64,000 nucleotides of DNA from Anaerolineales bacterium (GCA_015075185.1 JABTUW010000001.1:1178001-1242000), one strand, 5' to 3'; positions 1-8,385 are shown, counted from the stretch's first letter. The notes: generated by a model from the letters alone, not told the origin. A program made the numbers and translations.

Positions 1-1
1 C

Positions 2-640
2 GAGAATATGTACCACGACGCCGAAGAAGATTACTGGTTTATCGGCACCGCCGAAGTCCCGCTGACCGGCATCTTTGGCGACGAGATTTTGGAAGCTGAA
101 CAGCTACCCATCCGCTACCTCAGCCACACGCCCTGCTTCCGCCGGGAGAAAATGAGCGCCGGGCGCGATGTGCGCGGCATCAAGCGGGTGCATCAATTTG
201 AAAAAGTCGAGATGTACCACTACACCCTGCCGGAGCACAGCTACGAGCATCTGGAGGAGATTGTCGGCAATGCCGAGGATTTGGTCCGGCGGCTCAAGCT
301 GCCCTACCGGGTGGTGCAGATCTGCACCGGCGACCTCGGCTTTGCCGCGGCCAAGAAGTATGATGTCGAAGCCTGGGTGCCCGGCGAACACGGCCAGGGC
401 GAGTGGATGGAGATCAGCAGTTGCAGCAACGTGACCGACTTCCAGGCCCGCCGGGCCAACCTGCGCTTCCGCCGCGAGCGCGGGGCCAGGCCCGAATTTC
501 TGCATACATTGAATGGAAGCGGTTTGCCGCCGGGGCGCTTGATGATCGCGGTGATGGAGAATTACCAGCAGGCCGATGGCAGTATCGTCGTGCCGGAGGT
601 GCTGCAGCCGTATCTGGGGGGGATGGAAGTGATCCGGTAA
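2..640 (+). CDS. serS: seryl-tRNA synthetase, C-terminal part
   Basis: Charges tRNA-Ser with serine in the cytoplasm. The gene is cut by the left window edge; the frame is open from base 2, so the ATG at 8 is internal and not the start. About 212 codons of the catalytic core remain. Class II motif 2 is visible as [12 protein letters not shown] followed by [12 protein letters not shown], and motif 3 as [19 protein letters not shown] near the C-terminus. The N-terminal tRNA-binding coiled coil lies outside the window. The C-terminus ([11 protein letters not shown]) is typical of bacterial SerRS. Two tRNA-Ser genes occur about 8 kb downstream, but nothing links them directly. Identity is certain; only the start is missing. 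Confidence 0.96.
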   Translation, partial: ENMYHDAEEDYWFIGTAEVPLTGIFGDEILEAEQLPIRYLSHTPCFRREKMSAGRDVRGIKRVHQFEKVEMYHYTLPEHSYEHLEEIVGNAEDLVRRLKLPYRVVQICTGDLGFAAAKKYDVEAWVPGEHGQGEWMEISSCSNVTDFQARRANLRFRRERGARPEFLHTLNGSGLPPGRLMIAVMENYQQADGSIVVPEVLQPYLGGMEVIR

Positions 641-695
641 GGAGGAAGATATCTGTTCACTAGCTCAAGATATCCCTTTGGAGGCCTGGAGGACT

Positions 696-738
696 GGAAG
701 GCTGGAAGGTTGGCAAAGCTCCAGCCCTCCAGCCTTCC
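696..738. repeat. hairpin between serS and the phosphatase gene
   Basis: Bases 696-713 pair with 721-738 across a 7-base loop, with two imperfect positions in an 18-base stem. It is built from repeated GGCTGGAAGG-type units. There is no long T-run, so it may be a dispersed repeat or an mRNA-stabilising hairpin rather than a classic terminator. Confidence 0.5.
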
Positions 739-774
739 TTCCAAAATTATTGAGAAGACACGAGGAAAATTCAC

Positions 775-1425
775 ATGACCTACCAAGCTGTCCTCTTTGA
801 CCTTGACGGTACCCTCCTCGATACGCTGGCCGACCTGGGCAACACCGTGAACCGGGTGCTGGCGGCGCGGGGTTTGCCCACCCATCCCCTGGACGCCTAC
901 CGCTATTTTGTCGGCGAGGGTGCGCGCCTGCTGGTGACGCGCGCCTTGCCGGAAAACCGGCGGGATGCGGCGACCATTGCCGCCTGCCTGGCCGGATTCC
1001 AGGCCGACTACGACCAGAACTGGCAGGTTGAGACAAAACCCTATCCGGGTGTAGCCACCATGCTGGACGCCCTGACGGCCCGCGGCCTGAAACTGGCCGT
1101 TCTCTCCAACAAGCCGCACGACTTCACCGTGCGCTGCGTCCGCGAATTACTGCCCCGCTGGACCTTCGATCCGGTCTTCGGCCTGCGCGACACCGTCCCG
1201 CGCAAGCCCGACCCGGCCGGAGCCCTCGAAATCGCCGTCCGCTTGAATATTCCCCCGGCCAACTTCCTCTACCTGGGCGATACCGCCACCGACATGCAGA
1301 CCGCCCGCGCTGCCGGGATGTTTCCTGTTGGCGCGTTGTGGGGGTTTCGCTCCGCCGGGGAATTGGAGGAGAGCGGCGCGCAGGTGTTGGTTGAGGAGCC
1401 GGAGGAGTTGTTGGGGTTGGTTTGA
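775..1425 (+). CDS. gph: HAD-family phosphoglycolate phosphatase-like hydrolase
   Basis: Predicted to remove phosphate from 2-phosphoglycolate or a similar small phosphoester in the cytoplasm. The 216 residues carry the haloacid dehalogenase motifs in order: motif I DLDGTLLDT at residues 9-17 (nucleophile Asp9, acid/base Asp11), motif II with VLSNKPHDF near residue 110, motif III lysine in PRKPDP near 140, and motif IV YLGDTATDM near 165. A four-helix cap sits between motifs I and II, as in the Gph/PGP subfamily. The length matches the family. The start ATG at 775 follows a weak GAGGAAAATTCAC ribosome site. Pyrophosphatase PpaX-type activity is an alternative; substrate cannot be fixed from sequence. 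Confidence 0.85.
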   Translation: MTYQAVLFDLDGTLLDTLADLGNTVNRVLAARGLPTHPLDAYRYFVGEGARLLVTRALPENRRDAATIAACLAGFQADYDQNWQVETKPYPGVATMLDALTARGLKLAVLSNKPHDFTVRCVRELLPRWTFDPVFGLRDTVPRKPDPAGALEIAVRLNIPPANFLYLGDTATDMQTARAAGMFPVGALWGFRSAGELEESGAQVLVEEPEELLGLV

Positions 1426-1450
1426 GGGTTGTAGGATTAGGACTTTTTCC

Positions 1451-1594
1451 TCAATTGTAATTTTGTTGGAATACGCTAGACTTTAACTGCCAGGTCGTTC
1501 CGTCGGCGAATTCAAAGTACTGATGATAGACCACCGGATTGAACCTTAAATTTTTGACTGCGTGTCGGGCCCAATTTACCAGTTCAGGTAAGAT
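1451..1594 (-). pseudogene. possible 3' remnant of a broken gene at the island edge
   Basis: The minus strand stays open for 47 codons (reading from 1594 down to a TGA at 1451-1453) with no start codon. The translation looks protein-like, containing RFNPVVYHQYFEFADGTT and WQLKSSVFQQNYN. It abuts the AT-rich island, so it may be the tail of a gene truncated by the insertion. I do not recognise the family. It could equally be a chance open frame; confidence is low. Confidence 0.3.
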
Positions 1595-1597
1595 TTA

Positions 1598-1655
1598 ACG
1601 CCCCCTGATCGTGTATCTGTAGTAGGATACGTGACGCGCAGGGGGCGTTTGTTTA
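1598..1655 (+). terminator. stem-loop with T-rich tail
   Basis: ACGCCCCCTG (1598-1607) pairs perfectly with CAGGGGGCGT (1639-1648), with a second partial pairing inside (GTATC/GATAC). It is followed by TTTGTTT. It sits just upstream of the promoter of the small gene at 1768 and probably insulates it from the phosphatase gene. Confidence 0.55.
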
Positions 1656-1670
1656 AGCCTCAAAAATCAT

Positions 1671-1698
1671 TTGACGTATTTAAGGAACGAGCTATAAT
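1671..1698 (+). promoter_or_regulatory. sigma70-type promoter for the 117-residue gene
   Basis: TTGACG (1671-1676), a 16-base spacer and a perfect TATAAT (1693-1698). The expected start site near 1705 leaves about 60 bases of leader before the ATG at 1768. Confidence 0.6.
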
Positions 1699-1767
1699 TT
1701 AACAGAATATTTGTTCTAACCGTGAGGATTAATGGGACGGAAAAAGTATTAAATTCTAGGGCGAAAT

Positions 1768-2121
1768 ATGTCTACCGCAGAATTAGCTTCTTTTATTGAA
1801 GCAAAATACTCCAAAGCATTAGATGAAATCAACCTGAAAGAGGGCCAAGTAACTTTACAACCTATAGTCATGAGAATTCCAAATAGCTATGGTGTATACT
1901 CTCCTAGTAAATTAGAGCCTCAGAAAAAGATATATTATGAAGAGTTTCTATCAAGATATGCGGAATACCCTAGAGAAATACGTGTTTGCCTTGATGAAAC
2001 ACCAACTCCATCTACACTCTTTCAGAGATCGAAATTAATTACGGCATACGGGTTTGGCTTAGATTGTTGGTATATTGTAGTTGCCAACAGTATTGAAGAT
2101 GATACCACAATTGGAGATTAG
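1768..2121 (+). CDS. hypothetical protein, 117 residues, in AT-rich island
   Basis: I do not recognise this protein. It is soluble, with no signal peptide or membrane segment. A helical N-terminus (ELASFIEAKYSKALDEI) precedes a mixed region with QPIVMRIPNSYGVYS and a hydrophobic strand WYIVVANSI close to the end. The ATG at 1768 is preceded by AGGGCG, a plausible ribosome site, and the gene has its own good promoter. Codon use is AT-rich like the three-gene operon that converges on it from the right, and unlike the flanking housekeeping genes, so it probably arrived with the island. Whether it belongs functionally to that operon is unknown: it is on the opposite strand, tail to tail. Confidence 0.6.
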   Translation: MSTAELASFIEAKYSKALDEINLKEGQVTLQPIVMRIPNSYGVYSPSKLEPQKKIYYEEFLSRYAEYPREIRVCLDETPTPSTLFQRSKLITAYGFGLDCWYIVVANSIEDDTTIGD

Positions 2122-2178
2122 TGGCTTTTCTTTATTGGTACCTTCTACCTTCTAAGCAGAGTGGTTGCTTAAAGATAC

Positions 2179-3936
2179 TTAGTTCCTCTCCACCGTTTTT
2201 ATAAATTTCCCCACTATTTTTAGTTCTGCATTCTCGTAAAATATTATTCTATTGCTTAGTTTTCTCTTGGCATAAAAGTTCTTAATTTCCTTAACATCTG
2301 CACCATTGGGTATCATGACGAAATGCTTACTCGAAGGGTTGCTCGACTCAAGCAACCAATGCTGCAAATGGTTAACTTTTTCATTAATAACGTAGTATCG
2401 TTTAAGCACACTGCGGGGTTTTGTTTTCGGAGTTTTATAAATAATAGCAGCAATACTTTTGTTTATAACCTTTTCTTGCTGACGAATGAGTGCATAGCTT
2501 CCCGGAAATATACCGTCCCCGATCATACTGTCCTCTTTAACTACAACCACAAAATAATCAGCATCTCGACGATTATTCTCCCTTAATTCAACATAATCCC
2601 TAATTTTGTCTTCCTCGATGGAGTGACCTTGTCCGGCAGAAATATCGTTAACCACAGGTACCTGCCAAATAAAAGCTTTTACAGCCTCTATTGACTCTGG
2701 TAAGATAGGCTGATTATAGTAAAGAGCACCAGTAATTTGAACCTCATCAACTCGTTTACCAACGACGTTTTCTTCGTGTAATGCAGTGTAGTAATTCTTT
2801 ATTTTCTGGAGGTTAGATTTATAGTGCAGGAGAATAATAGAAGCAGAGTTCTTGTTTCGTGACTTTAGGAAGAAATGGTCATCAGCCTTGACAAAGGTCT
2901 TTAAACTCGCAGAAATTTCATCTGCTTCCTTCTCAAGCACAATAACCATTTTACCATCTAAATCCTTAGGGGCAGTTTTTTGCTGAATTGGCAACCAAAT
3001 TCGTTGTTTTAGATTATCGTTGAGTCTTAGCCCTTCTCCAATTTCTAGAATATAGTCAACGTATTGAATTCTTGAACGCTCTGTTAACTCTGTCAAGTCA
3101 ATCACAACTTTTTCAAAAATACCTGCCACTTTTTGTTCATAATCCTCACGAGAAATGAGGTTGAGGCTGCTTTCTTCACTCGTCTTGATAAGTCCTTCAA
3201 CAGCTGAAATATTAAAAATTGGTAATATTTTTTCTGTCGGTGGGGTTTCAACTACAGAAGCGGCTTCTTCAGTGTCATAATCGGCCTGAATCTCCTCAAC
3301 TGGCAACGAAGATATAATGCCCTCATGTAGTTCTTTTAATGGAACTTCGAGGATAGGGGGGGGTGGGGGTTCAATAGTTAAGCGATGTTGACCTTCGACA
3401 ATTAAACGGAGTATCCTTGCATTCTCATTCTCTATAGCTCTGCGTAGTTTTATAAGATCAGCCGGGTCTATGTTTTCTGGCATGCCTTCTTGGTTAACAC
3501 TGCTCATTGCACTATTGCATGCACTAATTGCCCCATCGAGATCTCGCAACTTCTGCCGGGAAATGGCAAGACCCAAATATGCTAGTGCCTCAAGTTGAAA
3601 CCACTTTCTCGAGCCAAATTCATTTTTGCTTTCATGATAATTTTCCTCGGCAAGTTGCAATCCTCTATCTTCATTTAGATAAATAGAGGCCAACAACAAG
3701 TGGAATTTTCCTTTGCTATATCTAGGTGCATCTAGATCGCTACTATCGCTTGATGGTCCTTTTTCAAGCGCATTTAACCCATCTCTACAAATTTCGATAG
3801 CCCTCTGGGGATCATCTAATATTCGCTCCTCAGCGGCTATGTAAAGGTCTCGAACATATCTGACGAGTGATAGACCTCTATCCAAGCCATCACTCAACAA
3901 ATCCATGATTTTACTACCTTCCAGATTACCGTTCAT
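2179..3936 (-). CDS. TPR protein with C-terminal LexA-like S24 peptidase domain
   Basis: A 585-residue protein with three parts. Residues about 20-180 are helical and TPR-like (repeated A-I-x-x-C and LAYLGLAISRQKLRDLDGAI patterns). Residues about 190-420 contain a Pro-run and a region I cannot assign. Residues about 424-583 form a peptidase S24 (LexA/UmuD) domain: a cleavage-site-like Ala434-Gly435 in DISAGQG, nucleophile Ser470 in KEDSMIGDGIFPG, and general-base Lys512 in SVLKRYY. The spacing (36 and 42 residues) is close to that of LexA (35 and 37). There is no DNA-binding winged helix, so it is not LexA itself. The ATG at 3936 has GAGG six bases upstream. It is the last gene of the SPFH-KAP operon, 174 bases after the NTPase. 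I infer a sensor or switch that self-cleaves when triggered; partner and trigger are unknown. Confidence 0.75.
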   Translation of the reverse strand: MNGNLEGSKIMDLLSDGLDRGLSLVRYVRDLYIAAEERILDDPQRAIEICRDGLNALEKGPSSDSSDLDAPRYSKGKFHLLLASIYLNEDRGLQLAEENYHESKNEFGSRKWFQLEALAYLGLAISRQKLRDLDGAISACNSAMSSVNQEGMPENIDPADLIKLRRAIENENARILRLIVEGQHRLTIEPPPPPILEVPLKELHEGIISSLPVEEIQADYDTEEAASVVETPPTEKILPIFNISAVEGLIKTSEESSLNLISREDYEQKVAGIFEKVVIDLTELTERSRIQYVDYILEIGEGLRLNDNLKQRIWLPIQQKTAPKDLDGKMVIVLEKEADEISASLKTFVKADDHFFLKSRNKNSASIILLHYKSNLQKIKNYYTALHEENVVGKRVDEVQITGALYYNQPILPESIEAVKAFIWQVPVVNDISAGQGHSIEEDKIRDYVELRENNRRDADYFVVVVKEDSMIGDGIFPGSYALIRQQEKVINKSIAAIIYKTPKTKPRSVLKRYYVINEKVNHLQHWLLESSNPSSKHFVMIPNGADVKEIKNFYAKRKLSNRIIFYENAELKIVGKFIKTVERN

Positions 3937-4110
3937 AATTATCCTCAGTTGATTGACTTGTCACTCATACATGGAGTTCCAATACAAATTCGGAAATTAT
4001 TCGTCAAAACGTCATTTTGTAGTACAAAGAATGGGTCAATTTACTGATTAAAGCTACGAAAACCGAAAAATATTCGGGTAGATTTTTCGCTCCGACAGAC
4101 TGCCAGATAG

Positions 4111-5298
4111 TTAACCAGAGTCACCACCTATCGTAGCTAAATGAAGATATGAGTCCCACAGATCATACCTTGGATTAATGTCACGTGTCTTGATTAAGAA
4201 AGCAATTAATTCTTGTTTATCTAAAAACTTTTTATAAACATTATATTTGGGGGATTCCGATGGCTGTTCTGCTTTGCTTAATTCCATCAAGTGTCTAATC
4301 GCCTCAGGCTCATTACAAAGGATTTGGAAGAACTCAGGAAACAGCGACTGAATTATGACAATTTTGGCTAGAACTGGTTCTTCCAAATCTTTATCGGATG
4401 CTATTGCGCGCAGTAGGCTTAATGTATTAATAAATCGTTTTATGCGACGTGGGTTATTAACCGCACCAGCACTTATCACACGTTGAGTTTGATATACTGT
4501 TGTTTCGCCTAGGAAACTTTGCGTGAATACCTTGATGTTGTCAGGATCGGGCTGTGGCAAAAAGAACGGGATTTGAATAATTTTTTCTAAGTACCTAACT
4601 CCAGACATTTGTGGATTATCTCTATAACGAAGTGAAATGGCATTTTCTATCCCTTGTTTATCTACACCCAAGACAAAAACACAATTCTTTTGAGCGAGGA
4701 AAAGCTTGATAGCTTCAAGAACTTGTATTGCATTTTCCGGCATGCATCGATCAAGATCATCTATAAATATTATTAATCGCCCCTCCTTACCAACATGTAT
4801 ATTAACCACTCTTTCAAATGTGCGGTCTATTTCGTTCCAAGAACGAATTTCCTCAAATCCTGGTTTAATAATTTGTTTAGCCTCATTAAAGAGTTCAATG
4901 GGTTTAACGAGGCCAGAAGTTGCTACCTCGGTAACCTTAGCTGCAATTAGCGCGAGAAACTTCGCGGACAACTCGATTATTTGTCTTCTAAACCCTTCAT
5001 CGGTCGTTGTTTGATCAATCTTAGCAAGTATTGTTTGTATCAAAGCGGCTTGAATAACTTGCTTTTCATCGTAACGCCACGGATCAAACCAGACGGTGGA
5101 ATATTTTTCACTCGGAATTCTTTCCTCAATCATCTTTAGAAAACTGGTTTTACCAACGCCCCACTCACCGAATACCCCAATAGTAAGCGGCGTATCTGTA
5201 TTCTCATCAATAATAATATTGGCTAAAGCTTCAGATGCCTTTTGGTAGCCAAGCGCATCGTCAACTGTTGGTTGATCAGCTAATACCCCACCAAACAT
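4111..5298 (-). CDS. KAP-family P-loop NTPase
   Basis: Predicted ATPase of the KAP family (STAND/AAA-related, often at membranes; PifA, the phage-exclusion protein of F plasmid, belongs to the family). Counting from the chosen start (395 residues), the Walker A is GEWGVGKTS at 44-52, and Walker B is FIDDLDR at about 178-184 with the family-typical DDLDRC. A sensor-like NPRRIKRFIN lies at 282-291. No transmembrane segment is obvious in the usual KAP insertion, although residues 110-135 are hydrophobic. The frame opens at a TTG (5340), but the ATG at 5298 sits nine bases after GGTGGAGG and gives the usual KAP N-terminus, so I prefer it. It lies 44 bases after the SPFH gene and is surely cotranscribed with it. 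AT-rich composition suggests transfer. Confidence 0.88.
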   Translation of the reverse strand: MFGGVLADQPTVDDALGYQKASEALANIIIDENTDTPLTIGVFGEWGVGKTSFLKMIEERIPSEKYSTVWFDPWRYDEKQVIQAALIQTILAKIDQTTTDEGFRRQIIELSAKFLALIAAKVTEVATSGLVKPIELFNEAKQIIKPGFEEIRSWNEIDRTFERVVNIHVGKEGRLIIFIDDLDRCMPENAIQVLEAIKLFLAQKNCVFVLGVDKQGIENAISLRYRDNPQMSGVRYLEKIIQIPFFLPQPDPDNIKVFTQSFLGETTVYQTQRVISAGAVNNPRRIKRFINTLSLLRAIASDKDLEEPVLAKIVIIQSLFPEFFQILCNEPEAIRHLMELSKAEQPSESPKYNVYKKFLDKQELIAFLIKTRDINPRYDLWDSYLHLATIGGDSG

Positions 5299-5342
5299 TT
5301 TTTCTTGCCTCCACCTTAACAATTTCTCAACCAAATCCAAAA

Positions 5343-7034
5343 CTAATTCTTTTTCACCCCGTTAGTTTCCTCAGAGTCAGTTCCGAGATTTCTCTGAATT
5401 GGCGCAGTTGTCCATCTGACAAAATTTTCTAGATCTTTTGCGGAGATCATTGTACCAATCAACTGTCTAATAACTACCCTAAGTGTATCGTCGTCTTTTA
5501 ATGCCTCTTCTCGTTTCAATTCCCGCAAAACCTCTCGGAAAAGCGCAGCGCGAGCTTCTCCTTCCCCCTGTCCTTGCAGAATTCTAGCTTGAGCTTTTGC
5601 TCTAGCCTCGATAATAGCCGCTTTGGCTTCAAATTCTGCACGCTTTTGTTCTGATTGAGCATTTTTGACTTTTATTCGAGCTTCGGTTTCTTCTATTCTT
5701 TCTTGAATTAGGGTTGCTACTTCTTCATTAAGTTTTGTCTCGATGCTTTCAGGAAACCTAACCTGCTGAATATCTACAACCCGTAGCACTACGCCATCTT
5801 CAATTCTTGCTTGTCTTGCCTTCTCAAAAACTAATTTTTCTATTTCTGCTATTTTTCGGCGGTTGACTTTGGCTAACAAATCCTCATCTCCCTCACTAAT
5901 ATTAAATAAATTCTCAAAATACTCAGACATAATCACATCTCTTAAGTTATTGGCGACTGGAACTTTTAATGCATCCCATACTTTAGGAGCTTTTGTTGCC
6001 ACCAATTTGGCGATACTTTCATAGCATTGGTTGTATTCATCACCAACAATTTTATCGCTCTCCAGTTCTTTCAATCGTTGTTCAGCACTTTTTAGATTCT
6101 GTTCGGCCGATTTGACATCTCCATGCGGGAGACTCATAACAGTTTTTACTCCATCTAGATATGCTTGAGCGTCCGCAACAGCTTGTTGAATTCGCATTTT
6201 TGTTTCTGTAGCGAGTTCCACTTGGACGGCATGAGCTATATCAAAGTTCAAAGAAATTCTATCTCGCGTCAAGACACTATCAACTTTGTTAACATCACCT
6301 TTGGCTGTCAGTGGCACTATTGCCTTAATCTGCTCTTCGCGTTTCAACATCGTTGAACCCAAACCTACCACACGTGTAATCTTCCCCCAACGATGTAAAA
6401 CTACTACCTGTCCTGGATAAACGATCATCCAGCCTGGCCCTCCATAGTTTTCTAAACGTGCTTTTTCCTTCTCTTTTCCCTTGATCTCACCATTGTCTAC
6501 GGTGACTGAGAAATGAGATAATCCCAAAACACTGTGAGTCAAATATCGAAAAGCTTCCGAGAAAGAACCGCGCTCGTCTTTTTTGTGCCATTTCAAAATA
6601 CCGACGGTAGCAATAGCCACAAGTATGATAAAAGGAACAACTACCAACACCAGGGGAGCCATCAGACCAATGAAGATAGAGGTAAAAATCAATCTAATGT
6701 TACTTCCGAAAAGAGAATTGGCCAGGGGATTACTCTGAGCCAATTGGGGAATTCTTGAATCGTTGGAAAGGAAAAGTAATGCTGAACTACCCACCAGAAT
6801 AGCAACAAATAGGCAAGTAACCATCAACAGCCACAAACCTCGCCCTTCATATTCGTTAAGACTAAAACGAATTAATAGTAACAGACTTACGAAGAAAATA
6901 GTGACTGCTAACCAATAATTGAATGCTAAAAACAACCCACTTACCAAGAAAATACTCAGCAGCACAAAGGCGATAACGATAATGCGTTTACTGATAGATG
7001 TTTCTGACGGCAAAGTTCCGGCTGTCGTCGCCAT
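5343..7034 (-). CDS. membrane-anchored SPFH/flotillin-like protein
   Basis: A 563-residue membrane scaffold protein. The N-terminal 150 residues carry four or five hydrophobic segments (around IIVIAFVLLSIFLVSGLFL, WLLMVTCLFVAILVG, IRLIFTSIFIGLMAPLVLVVV). An SPFH/prohibitin-type domain follows, with GWMIVYPGQVVVLHRWG and a long helical stretch. A charged alanine-rich coiled coil (IEETEARIKVKNAQSEQKRAEFE onwards), typical of flotillins, ends before the C-terminus. SPFH proteins form large ring or cage assemblies that define membrane microdomains and often partner with proteases. A GTG at 7055 would add seven residues, but the AGGAGG ribosome site lies inside that extension, so ATG at 7034 is the start. 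It is the first gene of the operon, with a promoter at 7155-7183. Confidence 0.85.
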   Translation of the reverse strand: MATTAGTLPSETSISKRIIVIAFVLLSIFLVSGLFLAFNYWLAVTIFFVSLLLLIRFSLNEYEGRGLWLLMVTCLFVAILVGSSALLFLSNDSRIPQLAQSNPLANSLFGSNIRLIFTSIFIGLMAPLVLVVVPFIILVAIATVGILKWHKKDERGSFSEAFRYLTHSVLGLSHFSVTVDNGEIKGKEKEKARLENYGGPGWMIVYPGQVVVLHRWGKITRVVGLGSTMLKREEQIKAIVPLTAKGDVNKVDSVLTRDRISLNFDIAHAVQVELATETKMRIQQAVADAQAYLDGVKTVMSLPHGDVKSAEQNLKSAEQRLKELESDKIVGDEYNQCYESIAKLVATKAPKVWDALKVPVANNLRDVIMSEYFENLFNISEGDEDLLAKVNRRKIAEIEKLVFEKARQARIEDGVVLRVVDIQQVRFPESIETKLNEEVATLIQERIEETEARIKVKNAQSEQKRAEFEAKAAIIEARAKAQARILQGQGEGEARAALFREVLRELKREEALKDDDTLRVVIRQLIGTMISAKDLENFVRWTTAPIQRNLGTDSEETNGVKKN

Positions 7035-7154
7035 TTTATACCTCCTACATTCCACAGCCTTATAAACAACAACGCGCCGGGTCCATGCGACCCCGCGCGC
7101 TGCTTTTACTTGTTAAGGCTACTTTGCGATTAAATTTTTAGAAATTACATTGAC

Positions 7155-7183
7155 ATAATATCACACTTCGTTAAGAGAATCAA
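7155..7183 (-). promoter_or_regulatory. promoter of the SPFH-KAP-S24 operon
   Basis: Read on the minus strand: TTGATT (7183-7178), 17 bases, TATTAT (7160-7155), a good vegetative-type match about 120 bases upstream of the SPFH start. Just upstream, two ATTCG units at 7216-7220 and 7225-7229 could be an operator. Confidence 0.55.
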
Positions 7184-7304
7184 GAGAAATCAGCTAGAAT
7201 TTCATTGCAATTTTCATTCGAAATATTCGATTTGACATAATTTAGCCAGGGCTAAAAAATGAGGAGATTAGCGCAAACCTGGGGAGTATCGCCCATTAAC
7301 GAAT

Positions 7305-7376
7305 AAGTAGCAGGGTAGTAGAGTCGCAGGGCCATATTTTTTCCCCGTCTACCGCCTACCGTCTACTGTCTACACC
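7305..7376. repeat. dispersed GTAGACGGTAG repeat, copy 1
   Basis: Contains GTAGCAGGGTAG and, at the right end, the complement of GTAGACAGTAGACGGTAG. The same building blocks recur in opposite orientation at 8386-8445 and 16403-16488. It marks the right edge of the AT-rich island, just after the DUF3147 gene. The rest of 7035-7304 holds the operon promoter and no gene. Confidence 0.55.
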
Positions 7377-7379
7377 GGT

Positions 7380-7730
7380 TTACTTGAACGATAACCACCC
7401 CACCACAAAGCCCAATCCCAGCAGCGCCGCCCAAACCAGGTAGGCCAGCCCAAACGTCGCCCAGAGCGACCAGCCGGCTCGAAAAGTCAGAAAGGCGGTC
7501 ACGACCCAGAGCACCACCGGGATCAGCCCCACCAGCAGGACGCGGGAAAAATCGGCCAGGCTGGCCGGGTCGTCGCCGGTAGCCCCGGAGACAATCCACA
7601 GGGCCAGAGTAATATTGATCGGGGTCACGGCAACGATGGCCGCGAAGGTGCGCGATTTGTCACGCAAAAAGGTGATGACCAGGATCAGGGCGATTGAGGT
7701 CAGGGTTGGGGCCAGGCGCTGCCAGTTCAT
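7380..7730 (-). CDS. DUF3147-like small membrane protein
   Basis: A 116-residue integral membrane protein with four hydrophobic segments (LAPTLTSIALILVITFL, TPINITLALWIVSG, LLVGLIPVVLWVVTAFLTF, LAYLVWAALLGLGFVVGWL). The pattern resembles the DUF3147 family, whose function is unknown. Two starts are possible: a GTG at 7754 overlapping the upstream hydrolase gene by 13 bases, or the ATG at 7730, 11 bases after that gene's stop. I prefer the ATG, with only a weak ribosome site either way. The close spacing says it is cotranscribed with the metallo-hydrolase. Confidence 0.7.
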   Translation of the reverse strand: MNWQRLAPTLTSIALILVITFLRDKSRTFAAIVAVTPINITLALWIVSGATGDDPASLADFSRVLLVGLIPVVLWVVTAFLTFRAGWSLWATFGLAYLVWAALLGLGFVVGWLSFK

Positions 7731-7741
7731 CGAAACCTGGC

Positions 7742-8365
7742 TCACATATCCCACGACACATCGCCGTGCAAATCGGCCGGGTGGGAGCGCTGGAGAAAGG
7801 CTTCAAAGGCGGGGCGCTCGTCGCCGATGCGGAAGGAGGAGCCGTGGCCGGGGAAGCAAATGGTATCGTCGGGCCACTTGAAGACGATGTTGCGCAGCGT
7901 GGCCATGGTCAGGGCAAAGTAGTAGGGCGCCCAGGTTTTCCCCGGCCCGCCCTTAAAAATCGTATCGCCGACAATCACCCGCTGGTCCGGCAGCATCAGG
8001 CTGACCATACCGGGCGTGTGGCCGGGCGTATGGATAACCCGCAGGGTGTGCTGGCCGACCGCGATGGTATCCCCATCGGCCAGCCAGACATCGGCGCTGA
8101 GGTTCATCGGCGAGTCGCCGGGATGCATATAGACCGGCACGTTGAGCCTGGCCTTCATCTCGTCCAAAGCCTCCACGTGGTCGTGGTGGCCGTGCGTTAC
8201 CACGATGCCCACCGGCGTCGAGCCGGCCAGCAGGGCCAGCAGCGTCTCCGGCTCCGCGCCGGGGTCTACCAGCAGGCTTTGCTTTGTGTCCGGGCAAATA
8301 ACCGCGTAAGCATTCATCGCATACGGGCCAACAGCGGCAGAATTCAGAATGAGCGGCAGGGTCAT
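7742..8365 (-). CDS. metallo-beta-lactamase-fold hydrolase (glyoxalase II-like)
   Basis: A 207-residue cytoplasmic zinc hydrolase. The MBL signature THGHHDHVEAL sits near residue 55, a second metal His in HTPGHTPGM near 110, the bridging Asp in IVGDTIF near 130, and a last His in CFPGHG near 170. Short glyoxalase II-like proteins of this type cleave thioesters such as S-lactoyl compounds; persulfide dioxygenases look similar. Starts upstream of 8365 would include non-coding repeat sequence. The ATG at 8365 follows AGAGGAGG at good distance, which decides the start. The downstream membrane protein is probably in the same transcript. Confidence 0.88.
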   Translation of the reverse strand: MTLPLILNSAAVGPYAMNAYAVICPDTKQSLLVDPGAEPETLLALLAGSTPVGIVVTHGHHDHVEALDEMKARLNVPVYMHPGDSPMNLSADVWLADGDTIAVGQHTLRVIHTPGHTPGMVSLMLPDQRVIVGDTIFKGGPGKTWAPYYFALTMATLRNIVFKWPDDTICFPGHGSSFRIGDERPAFEAFLQRSHPADLHGDVSWDM

Positions 8366-8385
8366 CGGCTTCCTCCTCTGAAAAC

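Noticed and set aside
2179..3936. The S24-domain protein as the SOS repressor LexA
   Set aside because: There is no winged-helix DNA-binding domain; the N-terminus is TPR-like and the protein is about three times the length of LexA.
5298..5340. TTG at 5340 as start of the KAP gene
   Set aside because: It would add 14 residues that hold the AGGTGGAGG ribosome site; the ATG at 5298 is better placed.
7035..7055. GTG at 7055 as start of the SPFH gene
   Set aside because: The AGGAGG ribosome site for the ATG at 7034 lies within that extension.
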